A DNA stretch of 64,000 bases, from assembly GCA_021815405.1 (NCBI GenBank), contig JAKAGV010000010.1:62001-126000 (forward strand), written 5' to 3'. The notes under the pieces were generated by a model that saw only the letters and a program-made list of their open reading frames with translations, searched no databases and was not told the origin of the DNA. Source of the DNA: Bacteroidota bacterium. GTDB taxonomy: Bacteria; Bacteroidota; Ignavibacteria; Ignavibacteriales; Ignavibacteriaceae. Below, piece by piece: positions 8,402 to 17,013 of the stretch (its first letter is position 1; each line of letters starts with the position of its first letter). The translations under genes were made by a program, and so were the position numbers.

Positions 8402-9586
8402 ATGCCAGATACTAGTGCAATACTAAAAAATAAAGTAGAAATTTCATCATCGCTTCCTAAAGTAATATTACTTCTGGAAACTTCACGTGCATTTGGTAGG
8501 GATCTTCTGCATGGCATCGCTCGCTATTCAAAACTACATGGACCTTGGGCTTTTTATAGAGAACCGAGAAATTTAAAGTCGCACATACCTCATCTCAAAA
8601 ACTGGAATGCGACAGGAATTATCATGCGCAATTCAATTGTAAGCAAAGAATTATTCGCGCTAAAAATTCCAACTATTATGGTACTGCATCACTCCGGTAA
8701 ATCAGAAGACTTCCCAACCGTAGTTACCGACAGTTTTAATGCATCCAGATTAGCGGCAGAACATTTACTCGGCAGCGGCTTACGAAACTTTGCTTTCTGC
8801 GGCTTTGATGACATCTTTTGGTCTAACGATAGAAAATTTTATTTTAAAAAATTTATTGAAGATGCGGGCTTCCAATTATTTGCTTACGGTGAAGGTAAAT
8901 CAAAGAAATATAAGACATGGGAAAAAGAACAATCTTACATGTCTGAATGGCTGAAGACATTACCAAAGCCGATTGGTATTATGGCTTGCAATGACGACAG
9001 AGGCAATCATGTTTTGGAAGCCTGTAAAATTGCCAACTTAAATGTGCCGGAGGATGTTTCAGTAATCGGCGTTGATAATGACACTTTAATTTGTGACCTT
9101 AGCGATCCACCTCTCACAAGTATTGCGTTGAATACTGAAGCTGCCGGTTACGCCGCCGCAGAACTTCTTGATAAACTGATGCACAACAAGCCGGTCCAGA
9201 AAAATGAAATTTTAGTTTCAGCTTCACATGTTGTATGCAGACAATCCACAGATATTCTTGCAGTAGAAGACAAAGAAGTTGTGGAGGCAATCCGTTATAT
9301 TCGCCAAAATGCTAAAATGAAAATCAGAGTCAATGATGTTGTTGGAAAGACCTGTCTAAGCCGCCGCAGCCTTGAATCCAGATTTAGAAAATTTATTCAT
9401 CGTTCTATTCAAGAAGAAATTAGAAAAGTTAGAACAGATTTGATTGCGCAGATGCTTGTCGAAACTAATCTGCCAATTTCGGAAATTACAGATAAATTCG
9501 ATTTCACAGATCAGGAACATATTTCTAGATATTTTAAGAAAGAAAAAACAGTAGGATTACGAGAGTTCCGGCGAATACATAAGTAA
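8402..9586 (+). CDS. xylR: XylR-type transcriptional regulator: sugar-binding domain plus AraC helix-turn-helix
   Basis: The N-terminal two thirds (about residues 15-270) is a periplasmic-binding-protein-like sugar sensor, with LLLETSRAFGRDLLHGIARY near the start and GVDNDTLICDLSDPPLTSI later. The last 110 residues carry the two AraC-type helix-turn-helix motifs (RVNDVVGKTCLSRRSLESRF, then EITDKFDFTDQEHISRYF). This order is that of the xylose-operon activator XylR, not of LacI proteins, whose DNA-binding domain is N-terminal. I use the ATG at 8402. An in-frame TTG at 8387 with AGAGAAAG just upstream is equally possible. It heads the pentose catabolic series and is divergent from the CE8-GH43 pair, so it probably controls both in response to xylose or arabinose. 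Confidence 0.85.
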   Translation: MPDTSAILKNKVEISSSLPKVILLLETSRAFGRDLLHGIARYSKLHGPWAFYREPRNLKSHIPHLKNWNATGIIMRNSIVSKELFALKIPTIMVLHHSGKSEDFPTVVTDSFNASRLAAEHLLGSGLRNFAFCGFDDIFWSNDRKFYFKKFIEDAGFQLFAYGEGKSKKYKTWEKEQSYMSEWLKTLPKPIGIMACNDDRGNHVLEACKIANLNVPEDVSVIGVDNDTLICDLSDPPLTSIALNTEAAGYAAAELLDKLMHNKPVQKNEILVSASHVVCRQSTDILAVEDKEVVEAIRYIRQNAKMKIRVNDVVGKTCLSRRSLESRFRKFIHRSIQEEIRKVRTDLIAQMLVETNLPISEITDKFDFTDQEHISRYFKKEKTVGLREFRRIHK

Positions 9587-9611
9587 ACGCTGTTTGCGCA
9601 AAATGGTGATA

Positions 9612-9633
9612 AAAAAGTCAAGAAAGGCTTTTT
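9612..9633 (+). terminator. Possible weak terminator after the XylR-type regulator
   Basis: AAAAAGTC (9612-9619) can pair with GGCTTTTT (9626-9633), with one G-U pair, and the right arm ends in a T-run. The stem is AT-rich and short, so read-through into the symporter gene is plausible. Confidence 0.3.
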
Positions 9634-9718
9634 ATAAAATTGCTTAATATTAATTTTAAATGACTTGTTTCTACATTGGAATTCAAACTAAATCATCAAC
9701 ATAAAACATTGGGAACTT

Positions 9719-11452
9719 ATGATTAGTCAAATCATACCTTGTCTAACCTGGCTTTTAGCTGCCAGCACCAGCCTTGTTTCTCTAAGCTGGATTGATTCCT
9801 TAATTATCGCAATTTATTTCCTCTTCGTCTTAGGGATTGGATATTATCTTTTGCGTTATACAAAGACCGGCGACGACTTCTTTCTTGCCGGAAGAAAAAT
9901 GACTGCATGGATTGCAGGTCTCTCTTTCGTTGCAGCTAATCTCGGCTCACTGGAACTTATGGGCTGGGCTGCTTCGGCTTACCAGTATGGTATTCTTGCA
10001 ACACACTGGTACTGGATTGGCGCAATACCGGCGATGCTTTTCCTTGCAATCGTGATGATGCCATTCTATTATATTTCAAAGACACATTCGGTACCGGGTT
10101 ATTTGAAGCTTCGTTTCGGCGAAAGCTCAAGTATGCTCGCTGCTGTTACGTTTGGATTTATGACTGTACTTATGAGCGGCATAAACATGTATGCAATGGC
10201 TCTGGTAATGAAAGTCGTTCTTGGATGGGATATCCATTTCAGTATTTGGGTTTCATCTATAACTGTTATGGTTTATGTTGTTCTCGGCGGATTGCTTTCG
10301 GCAATCTTTAATGAAGTTTTACAATTCATGCTCATCTGGCTTGGTGCACTTCTAGTTCCAATTCTCGGTTTAATCGAAGCAGGCGGTTGGGGTGGTATGG
10401 TTGCAAAGATTCATCAAAATTTTCCTGGTGGGGATTATACACACTTATGGAGTACACTTGGTTCATTCAAAGACAATCCGATGGGAATCAACTGGGTTGG
10501 GATTGTCTTCGGTCTCGGCGCAATAATTTCATTTGGATATTGGACTACCGACTTCCTGGTAGTTCAAAGACTTCTTTCTGCAAAGGATTTGCGCTCGGCT
10601 AAAATGGCTCCGATTATTGGTGCAGGATTTAAGATGTTTGTACCTTTTATTGTTATTCTTCCCGGCTTATTGGGATTAGCCGTTATGCCTCACCTTGTAA
10701 GTGAGCAGCAGGCTGTTGCAACCGGTGGTCAAAGTTATAATGAAGTTCTCCCTCTGATGCTTGCAAGATATTTAAGTCCCGGCTTGCTGGGTCTGGGAAT
10801 TACAGCCTTAATTGCCGGCTTTATGTCCGGTATGGCTGGCAACGTAAGTGCGTTTGCAACTGTCTGGACTTATGATATATACAAACCAATTCATAATAAA
10901 TTTAAGCATACGGAAGTTGCAGATTCTCATTATGTAAGAATTGGAAGATGGACTACTATTCTTGGTGTAATCGTTAGTATCGGTACTGCATATCTTGTGC
11001 AGCAATTTGCAAGCATTATGGATTATGTTCAGGCGTTGTTCAGCTTCTTTATTGCACCATTATTTGGTACAGTTGTGCTTGGAATGCTATGGAAGAGAAC
11101 AACTGCTGCCGGCGGTTTCTGGGGGCTATTAGCCGGAATTCTTTCTTCGGTAGGTATGTATATAATTGTAAAGGTTAATCCCGCTATGCTAAAAGTTTTC
11201 GCTCTTTCAAGCGATGCAAAAGATATGGCTGAAAATATGTATCGAGCTTTATGGTCCTGGTTAATCTGCGTAGGTGTTACTGTAATAGTTAGCTACTTAA
11301 CGAAGCCGAAAACAGAAGCTGAACTTAACGGTTTAGTTAGAGGTTGTACAGAACTTCCATCCGAAGGACACTTGCCGTTAATTAAACGCCCTATATTCTG
11401 GGCTGGAGTTGTTCTTGCGGTTTTCATAATCCTTAATATAATTTTCTGGTAG
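9719..11452 (+). CDS. Sodium/solute symporter (SSS/SGLT family), probable pentose importer
   Basis: A 577-residue integral membrane protein with about 14 hydrophobic helices and the SSS-family hallmarks YFLFVLGIGYYLLRYTKTGD and FFLAGRKMTAWIAGLSFVA near the N-terminus. The middle holds a helix with GLGITALIAGFMSGMAGN, close to the sodium-site region of SGLT transporters. Members of this family use the sodium gradient to import sugars. The position between the XylR-type regulator and xylB/xylA/araBDA makes xylose or L-arabinose the likely substrate, but the sequence alone does not fix this. It is followed after 9 bases by a small membrane protein gene with a strong ribosome site, so the two are co-expressed. 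Confidence 0.88.
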   Translation: MISQIIPCLTWLLAASTSLVSLSWIDSLIIAIYFLFVLGIGYYLLRYTKTGDDFFLAGRKMTAWIAGLSFVAANLGSLELMGWAASAYQYGILATHWYWIGAIPAMLFLAIVMMPFYYISKTHSVPGYLKLRFGESSSMLAAVTFGFMTVLMSGINMYAMALVMKVVLGWDIHFSIWVSSITVMVYVVLGGLLSAIFNEVLQFMLIWLGALLVPILGLIEAGGWGGMVAKIHQNFPGGDYTHLWSTLGSFKDNPMGINWVGIVFGLGAIISFGYWTTDFLVVQRLLSAKDLRSAKMAPIIGAGFKMFVPFIVILPGLLGLAVMPHLVSEQQAVATGGQSYNEVLPLMLARYLSPGLLGLGITALIAGFMSGMAGNVSAFATVWTYDIYKPIHNKFKHTEVADSHYVRIGRWTTILGVIVSIGTAYLVQQFASIMDYVQALFSFFIAPLFGTVVLGMLWKRTTAAGGFWGLLAGILSSVGMYIIVKVNPAMLKVFALSSDAKDMAENMYRALWSWLICVGVTVIVSYLTKPKTEAELNGLVRGCTELPSEGHLPLIKRPIFWAGVVLAVFIILNIIFW

Positions 11453-11461
11453 GAGGTGGAT

Positions 11462-11683
11462 ATGGTAGGTGAAAGCAGAATTTCGATTTGGTTTTTTATC
11501 GGTTCAATATTATTGATTTATGGTATAATAATTTTTGCAGCCGGAATTTACCAGTTGTTCAATCCGTCATTTGGAGCCGGAGTCGAACTTCACCAGTTTC
11601 ATTCAAGTCTTTGGTGGGGTGCGTTGTTAATAATAATCGGCTTGATTTACTTGATTAAATTTAACCCGCGTAAGGTTAAATAG
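11462..11683 (+). CDS. Small membrane protein encoded directly after the sugar symporter
   Basis: The 73-residue product has two hydrophobic helices (about residues 10-29 and 47-63) separated by a loop rich in His and Phe, and a basic tail ending PRKVK. I chose ATG 11462 because GGAGG overlaps the symporter stop codon 5 bases upstream. A GTG 6 bases earlier would lie inside that ribosome site. I do not recognise a named family. Its tight coupling to the symporter suggests an accessory or stabilising subunit. That is inference from position only. Confidence 0.75.
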   Translation: MVGESRISIWFFIGSILLIYGIIIFAAGIYQLFNPSFGAGVELHQFHSSLWWGALLIIIGLIYLIKFNPRKVK

Positions 11684-11728
11684 TTCAAATTGATTTCTAA
11701 ATCTTAAGATGAATTTTGGAGAAACAAA

Positions 11729-12871
11729 ATGAAAAAGTTATTACTCTTTATTTTAACAGCTACTTTCTCTGTATCTATGATCTTTGCTCAGTCAGGGAAA
11801 ATGGACGAACCGATGATTCAAAAATCATTATTCGGAAAGATGAAAGATGGGAAAGAAGTTTATGAGTACACGCTTCAAAACAAACTTGGCGCTGAAGCTA
11901 AAATTATTACCTATGGAGCTAGAGTCGTTTCTCTTACTATGCCAGACCGAAAGGGTAAGTATGCTGATATTGTTCTCGGCTACGACAATCTCGAAAGCTA
12001 TGTGAAAAGTACAGATTATTTCGGCTCAATTGTCGGTAGATATGCCAACAGAATCGGTAAAGCAGAAATTACCTTGAACGGAAAAACATATAAGCTCTCA
12101 GCAAATGAAAATGGAAACGAACTTCACGGCGGCAAGTTTGGATTTAGCGAAGTAGTTTGGGATGCTAAGCCGCTTAACACAAAAGCCGGTCCGGCACTGG
12201 AGCTTACTTTAGTAAGCCCCGATGGCGACCAAGGTTATCCGGGCAAAATGACTGTTCATGTTACCTATACGTTAACGAATAACAACGAATTGAAAATTCA
12301 GTATGAGGCTACTACTAACAAGGAAACTGTTATAAATCTGTCGCATCATTCTTATTTCAATTTGTCAGGCGATCCGCATAATACAATTCTCAAAGAAATC
12401 TTGCAGATTAACGCAAACTCATTCACACCGATAGATAAAGAATCGATTCCTACCGGGAAGATTGAAAAAGTAGCAGGCACGCCATTAGATTTCAGAAAGC
12501 CAACTGAGATAGGTTCTAGAATAAACGATAATTATGAACAGCTTAAATTAGCTCACGGTTACGACTTCAATTATGTACTGAACAACTACAATGGGAAAGT
12601 TCGCGAAGTTGCTGATGTTTACGATCCTTCAAGCGGAAGATACATGCAAGTATTTACAAACGAACCAGGCATTCAATTTTATTCCGGAAACTATCTGAAC
12701 GGAACTCAAATTGGCAAAGGCGGTATTGCTTATCAACAGCATGCAGGCTTGTGCCTAGAAGCTCAGCATTATCCTGATTCACCGCATGAACCAAGGTGGC
12801 CTTCTGTTATTTTGAAACCGGGACAGGTTTATCATCAGACAACTATTTATAAATTTTCTACAAAAAAATAA
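11729..12871 (+). CDS. galM: Aldose 1-epimerase (mutarotase), exported form
   Basis: Interconverts alpha and beta anomers of free aldoses. The 380-residue product opens with a signal peptide (MKKLLLFILTATFSVSMIFA) and then a galactose-mutarotase beta-sandwich. Family motifs are visible: GRYANRIG, NELHGGKFGF, the catalytic His in NLSHHSYFNLSG, and the C-terminal Glu in CLEAQHYPDSPH. It is a close paralogue of the cytosolic mutarotase at 15863-16879. A periplasmic copy beside the symporter would feed it the preferred anomer of sugars released outside the inner membrane. It lies 45 bases after the small membrane protein gene and 14 before xylB, so it belongs to the same transcript. Confidence 0.9.
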   Translation: MKKLLLFILTATFSVSMIFAQSGKMDEPMIQKSLFGKMKDGKEVYEYTLQNKLGAEAKIITYGARVVSLTMPDRKGKYADIVLGYDNLESYVKSTDYFGSIVGRYANRIGKAEITLNGKTYKLSANENGNELHGGKFGFSEVVWDAKPLNTKAGPALELTLVSPDGDQGYPGKMTVHVTYTLTNNNELKIQYEATTNKETVINLSHHSYFNLSGDPHNTILKEILQINANSFTPIDKESIPTGKIEKVAGTPLDFRKPTEIGSRINDNYEQLKLAHGYDFNYVLNNYNGKVREVADVYDPSSGRYMQVFTNEPGIQFYSGNYLNGTQIGKGGIAYQQHAGLCLEAQHYPDSPHEPRWPSVILKPGQVYHQTTIYKFSTKK

Positions 12872-12885
12872 TTTCGGAGATATAA

Positions 12886-14370
12886 GTGTTAAGCCTTGGT
12901 TATGATGTTGGAAGCTCATCTATTAAAGCAGCAATAATAGAAATTGAAACCGGTAAACTGGTCGCGAGTCAATTCTATCCGAAAGAGGAAATGAAAATTG
13001 ACTCGCCTAAACCCGGCTGGGCTGAACAAAATCCTGAAATGTGGTGGGATTACGCAAAGATTCTTACAAAACAAATTCTTCAAGAAAATAAAATTGACGG
13101 AAATGAAATTAAAAGTATCGGCATTTCTTATCAGATGCACGGACTTGTCCTCGTCGATAAAAATCAGAAAGTCATTAGACCATCAATTATTTGGTGCGAC
13201 AGCCGCGCTGTTGAAATCGGCAATAAAGCTTTCAAAAAAATCGGAAAAGAAAAAAGCCTTAAGCATATGCTTAACTCGCCCGGAAACTTTACCGCATCAA
13301 AACTAAGATGGGTAAAGGAAAATGAACCGGCAAACTTTAAGAAGATTTATAAGTTCATGCTTCCTGGCGATTTCATTGCTATGAAATTAACCGGCGAAAT
13401 TGTCACTACTTACTCCGGATTATCTGAAGGAATTTTTTGGGATTTCAAGAAAAGAAAAATCTCAAAAGAAGTTCTTGACTATTTTGAATTCGACGAAAAG
13501 ATTTTCCCTGAAGCAAAACCAACTTTTGAAGTGCATGGTCAGCTTTCCAAGCAATCTGCGTCAGAACTTGGTTTGAAAGAGGGAACTGCGGTTTCATATC
13601 GCGCCGGAGATCAACCAAACAATGCATTCTCATTAAACGTGCTTAATCCCGGAGAGATTGCTGCTACAGCAGGAACTTCCGGAGTAATTTACGGAGTAAT
13701 CGATAAAGCAAGCTATGATTCAAAATCCCGCGTCAATCCTTTCATACATGTTAACTACACTAAAGAACACGAACGGCTTGGTGTACTTTTATGCATCAAC
13801 GGAACCGGCATTCTAAATTCATGGCTAAGAAAAACTATCGGAAACAAACTTAGCTACGACGAGATGAACTCTCTTGCAGAAGGTGTTACTATTGGATCGG
13901 AAGGCGTTTCGGTTTTACCATTCGGCAATGGCGCAGAACGTGTATTTGAAGATAAGATACTCGGCTGTCAGGTTTTGGATTTGGATTTCAATCGTCATTC
14001 GAAATCTCATCTTATTCGCGCAGCTCAGGAAGGAATCGCATTTTCATTGAAATATGGAATTGATATAATGACGGCGATGGGATTAGATATTAAAGTCATT
14101 CGGGCTGGCAAAGCAAATATGTTTTTAAGCCCGGTGTTTTCAAAAACATTGGCAAATGTAACCGGCGCATCGATTGAGCTCTTTAATACCGACGGTGCTC
14201 AAGGTGCGGCTCGCGGGGCTGCTGTAGGTGCTGGTTTTTATAAATCTTTCAAGGATGCTTTTGGTGCATTAAACAAGGTCATGAAAATTTCACCTGAGAA
14301 GAAAGAATTGAGACAGACTAAAGATGCTTACGAACGGTGGCTGGGTAAGTTGAATTCATTTTTAAAATAA
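12886..14370 (+). CDS. xylB: Xylulokinase
   Basis: Phosphorylates D-xylulose to xylulose 5-phosphate with ATP. The 494-residue FGGY-family protein starts with the phosphate-binding motif LGYDVGSSSIKAA, has the substrate motif ISYQMHGLVLV, the catalytic Asp in RAGDQPNNAF, and a C-terminal ATP-binding half with AGTSGV and GAQGAARGAA. The length fits xylulokinase better than ribulokinase, which is encoded separately downstream. The start is GTG at 12886, with CGGAGA 5 bases upstream. It is followed by xylA after 23 bases. Confidence 0.92.
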   Translation: MLSLGYDVGSSSIKAAIIEIETGKLVASQFYPKEEMKIDSPKPGWAEQNPEMWWDYAKILTKQILQENKIDGNEIKSIGISYQMHGLVLVDKNQKVIRPSIIWCDSRAVEIGNKAFKKIGKEKSLKHMLNSPGNFTASKLRWVKENEPANFKKIYKFMLPGDFIAMKLTGEIVTTYSGLSEGIFWDFKKRKISKEVLDYFEFDEKIFPEAKPTFEVHGQLSKQSASELGLKEGTAVSYRAGDQPNNAFSLNVLNPGEIAATAGTSGVIYGVIDKASYDSKSRVNPFIHVNYTKEHERLGVLLCINGTGILNSWLRKTIGNKLSYDEMNSLAEGVTIGSEGVSVLPFGNGAERVFEDKILGCQVLDLDFNRHSKSHLIRAAQEGIAFSLKYGIDIMTAMGLDIKVIRAGKANMFLSPVFSKTLANVTGASIELFNTDGAQGAARGAAVGAGFYKSFKDAFGALNKVMKISPEKKELRQTKDAYERWLGKLNSFLK

Positions 14371-14393
14371 AAATTAAATTAAGGAGATAAATC

Positions 14394-15722
14394 ATGGATT
14401 ATATAATTGGCAACAAAGAATATTTTAAGGGGATTGGTAAAATAAAATATGAAGGTAAAGATTCACGCAATCCTTTAGCTTTCAAATGGTATGATGAGAA
14501 GAAAGTTGTTTTCGGAAAACCGATGAAAGAATATTTCCGGTTTGCGGCAGCATACTGGCACAGCTTCTGCAACGAAGGTGGAGATCCATTTGGTCCGGGG
14601 ACAAGATATTTGCCATGGAAAGATGAGAAGGATGAAATATCACGCGCCAAGGCAAAAATGGATGCTGCATTTGAATTCGCAACAAAGATGGGAATACCAT
14701 TTTATTGCTTCCACGATTTTGATGTAGTTGAAGAAGGTAATTCGGTTGAAGAATCCGATAAACGCATGCAGACGATGGTTGATTATGCAAAAGAAAAGCA
14801 GAAAGCCTCCGGAGTAAAATTGCTTTGGGGAACTGCAAATGTTTTTTCAAATCCGCGTTACATGAACGGCGCAGGAACTAATCCAGATTTCAATGTTGTT
14901 GCATTTGCTGCTTCGCAGATCAAGCGTGCTCTTGATGCAACAATTGAACTTGGCGGCGACAACTATGTTTTCTGGGGAGGTCGCGAAGGCTACATGTCTT
15001 TGCTTAATACAAACATGAAGCGCGAAAAAGATCATCTTGCAATGCTTCTTACAAAAGCAAAAGATTACGCAAGAGCTCAAGGATTCAAAGGAGTATTTCT
15101 AATTGAACCAAAACCGATGGAACCAACTAAACATCAATATGATTTTGATGTAGAGACTGTTATTGGATTCCTGCGGCATTATGGTCTGGATAAAGATTTC
15201 AAATTGAACATTGAAGTTAACCATGCAACTCTTGCCGGACATACTTTCCAGCATGAAATTCAGTGTGCAGTTGATGCCGGACTATTCGGCAGCATTGATG
15301 CAAATAGAGGTGACTATCAGAATGGCTGGGACACCGATCAGTTCCCTGTAAATCTTTACGAACTTATCGAAGCAATGCTTGTAATTGCTGAAGCAGGTGG
15401 ATTTGGTAAAGGCGGTGTAAACTTTGATGCGAAAGTTAGAAGAACCTCAACAGATTTTGAGGATTTATTTATCGCTCACGTTACAGGCATGGATGTTTTT
15501 GCTCGAGCTCTTATAACTACAGAAAAAATTCTTAACGAATCTGACTACAAGAAGCTGAGACACAATCGCTATGCCTCATTCGACAGCGGCGACGGTTTAC
15601 GCTTCGAAAAAGGCGAACTAAATCTTGAAGACTTGAGAAACCATGCAGCTAAGAACGGCGAACCTAAACAGATTAGCGGCAAGCAAGAACTTTACGAGCA
15701 GATAATAACTAACTTCATTTAA
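14394..15722 (+). CDS. xylA: Xylose isomerase
   Basis: Converts D-xylose to D-xylulose with two divalent metal ions. The 442-residue protein has the class II signatures: catalytic His107 and Asp110 in [12 protein letters not shown], the metal ligand motif in [30 protein letters not shown] and the Asp-rich [16 protein letters not shown]. Length and N-terminal insertion match the long bacterial form. An ideal AAGGAGAT ribosome site precedes the ATG. It follows xylB closely. Downstream comes a 140-base gap with an inverted-repeat element before the next mutarotase gene. Confidence 0.97.
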   Translation: MDYIIGNKEYFKGIGKIKYEGKDSRNPLAFKWYDEKKVVFGKPMKEYFRFAAAYWHSFCNEGGDPFGPGTRYLPWKDEKDEISRAKAKMDAAFEFATKMGIPFYCFHDFDVVEEGNSVEESDKRMQTMVDYAKEKQKASGVKLLWGTANVFSNPRYMNGAGTNPDFNVVAFAASQIKRALDATIELGGDNYVFWGGREGYMSLLNTNMKREKDHLAMLLTKAKDYARAQGFKGVFLIEPKPMEPTKHQYDFDVETVIGFLRHYGLDKDFKLNIEVNHATLAGHTFQHEIQCAVDAGLFGSIDANRGDYQNGWDTDQFPVNLYELIEAMLVIAEAGGFGKGGVNFDAKVRRTSTDFEDLFIAHVTGMDVFARALITTEKILNESDYKKLRHNRYASFDSGDGLRFEKGELNLEDLRNHAAKNGEPKQISGKQELYEQIITNFI

Positions 15723-15740
15723 CAGTTCTTATTTTTATCT

Positions 15741-15821
15741 CTTTGGAATTATGGAGCTTTGGAGTAATAGAGCAAGGTTGGAAAATCTGCTCAATTACTC
15801 CATTATTCCAATACTCCAAAG
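15741..15821. repeat. Dispersed TGGAGTAATGG-type inverted repeat, copy 1
   Basis: CTTTGGAATTATGGAGC and further units on the left read as an imperfect inverted copy of CATTATTCCAATACTCCAAAG on the right. Related elements made of the same GGAATATTGGAGT words lie at 28283-28345 and 55397-55463, each between genes. The transcript can fold into a long hairpin, which may stabilise xylA mRNA or dampen read-through. Confidence 0.5.
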
Positions 15822-15862
15822 TAGTTCTGTTTAAAATGAATTCATAATTTGAAAGATTATAA

Positions 15863-16879
15863 TTGAAAGTATTCAACCTAAAAAATTCTAACGGCGTCAG
15901 TGTAAATATAACCAATGCAGGCGCCGCAGTTCAATCAATAATTGTTCCCGATAAAAACGGCAAGTTCGAAGATATTGTTCTCGGATTCGATTCCCCGGAA
16001 GAATATCTTACTAAAAATGATCCATATCTTGGTGTTATTGTCGGCAGATACGGCAACCGTATCGACGGAGGTAAATTTTCTTTAAATGGAAAATCTTATC
16101 AAGTCACTATCAATGACGGGACAAATCATCTTCACGGCGGCGTTAATGGTTTTAGTAAAAAAGTCTGGAATGCCGAAAAGATAAAGAGTAATCTTGGCGA
16201 GGCAGTTAAGCTGGAATATCAAAGTAAGGACATGGAAGAAGGATATCCGGGAAATCTTACTTTATCTGTTGTTTACACATTAACAAATGCAAACGAGTTA
16301 AGAATTGATTATGAAGCTACAACTGATCAAGAAACAATTCTGAATCCAACTCATCATTCATACTTTAATCTTACGGGAAATCCGCAGAATACAATACTCA
16401 AACATGTAGTGATGATAAATGCTGACAAATATACTCCAGCAAATAAAAAATTAATTCCGACGGGAGAGTTAGCTAGCATCGAAAATACACCGCTTGATTT
16501 TAGAAAGCCGATGGAAGTAGGATTACGAATTGAAGATGAGAATGAACAATTAAAGTTTGCAGGCGGTTACGATTTTAACTGGATATTGAATGATTTCACC
16601 GGCTCAGTTAGAAAAGTCGCAAGTGCATTCGATAGGACTTCCGGAAGATTTATGGAAGTGTTTACAGATCAGCCGGGAATTCAATTTTATTCCGGCAATT
16701 TTCTTAACGGTACCGTCAAAGGAAAAGGCGGGATTGCTTATAACCGCAGATGCGGGCTCTGCTTTGAAGCGCAGCATTTTCCCAACTCGCCGAATGAAAA
16801 AAGTTTTCCAACTACTGTGCTAAAGCCCGGTGAAGTTTACAGGCAGACTACGATCTATAAGTTCTCTGTTCTGAGTTAG
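15863..16879 (+). CDS. galM: Aldose 1-epimerase (mutarotase), cytosolic form
   Basis: A 338-residue mutarotase of the same family as the product of 11729-12871, with GRYGNRIDGG, NHLHGGVNGF, the catalytic His in NPTHHSYFNLTG and the Glu in CFEAQHFPNSPN. It has no signal peptide, so it acts in the cytoplasm on imported sugars. The start is TTG at 15863, which gives MKVFNLKNSNG. Alignment with the paralogue supports this. Having one exported and one internal mutarotase in a single pentose locus points to a transport step that selects an anomer. Confidence 0.9.
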   Translation: MKVFNLKNSNGVSVNITNAGAAVQSIIVPDKNGKFEDIVLGFDSPEEYLTKNDPYLGVIVGRYGNRIDGGKFSLNGKSYQVTINDGTNHLHGGVNGFSKKVWNAEKIKSNLGEAVKLEYQSKDMEEGYPGNLTLSVVYTLTNANELRIDYEATTDQETILNPTHHSYFNLTGNPQNTILKHVVMINADKYTPANKKLIPTGELASIENTPLDFRKPMEVGLRIEDENEQLKFAGGYDFNWILNDFTGSVRKVASAFDRTSGRFMEVFTDQPGIQFYSGNFLNGTVKGKGGIAYNRRCGLCFEAQHFPNSPNEKSFPTTVLKPGEVYRQTTIYKFSVLS

Positions 16880-17013
16880 ACTATTTGGTATCTGGTATAG
16901 AAGTATAGGGTCTGCACCTTATTCCAATATACTCTATAACTCTATTTCCTTCCAGGACTTTTTTATTATGTTCAATCAAAATAATTTGTTCATCATATCT
17001 GGAAAAAATTAAA

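Noticed and set aside
14482-14850. 122-codon open frame on the minus strand
   Set aside because: Antisense to xylA, which is complete and has all active-site motifs.
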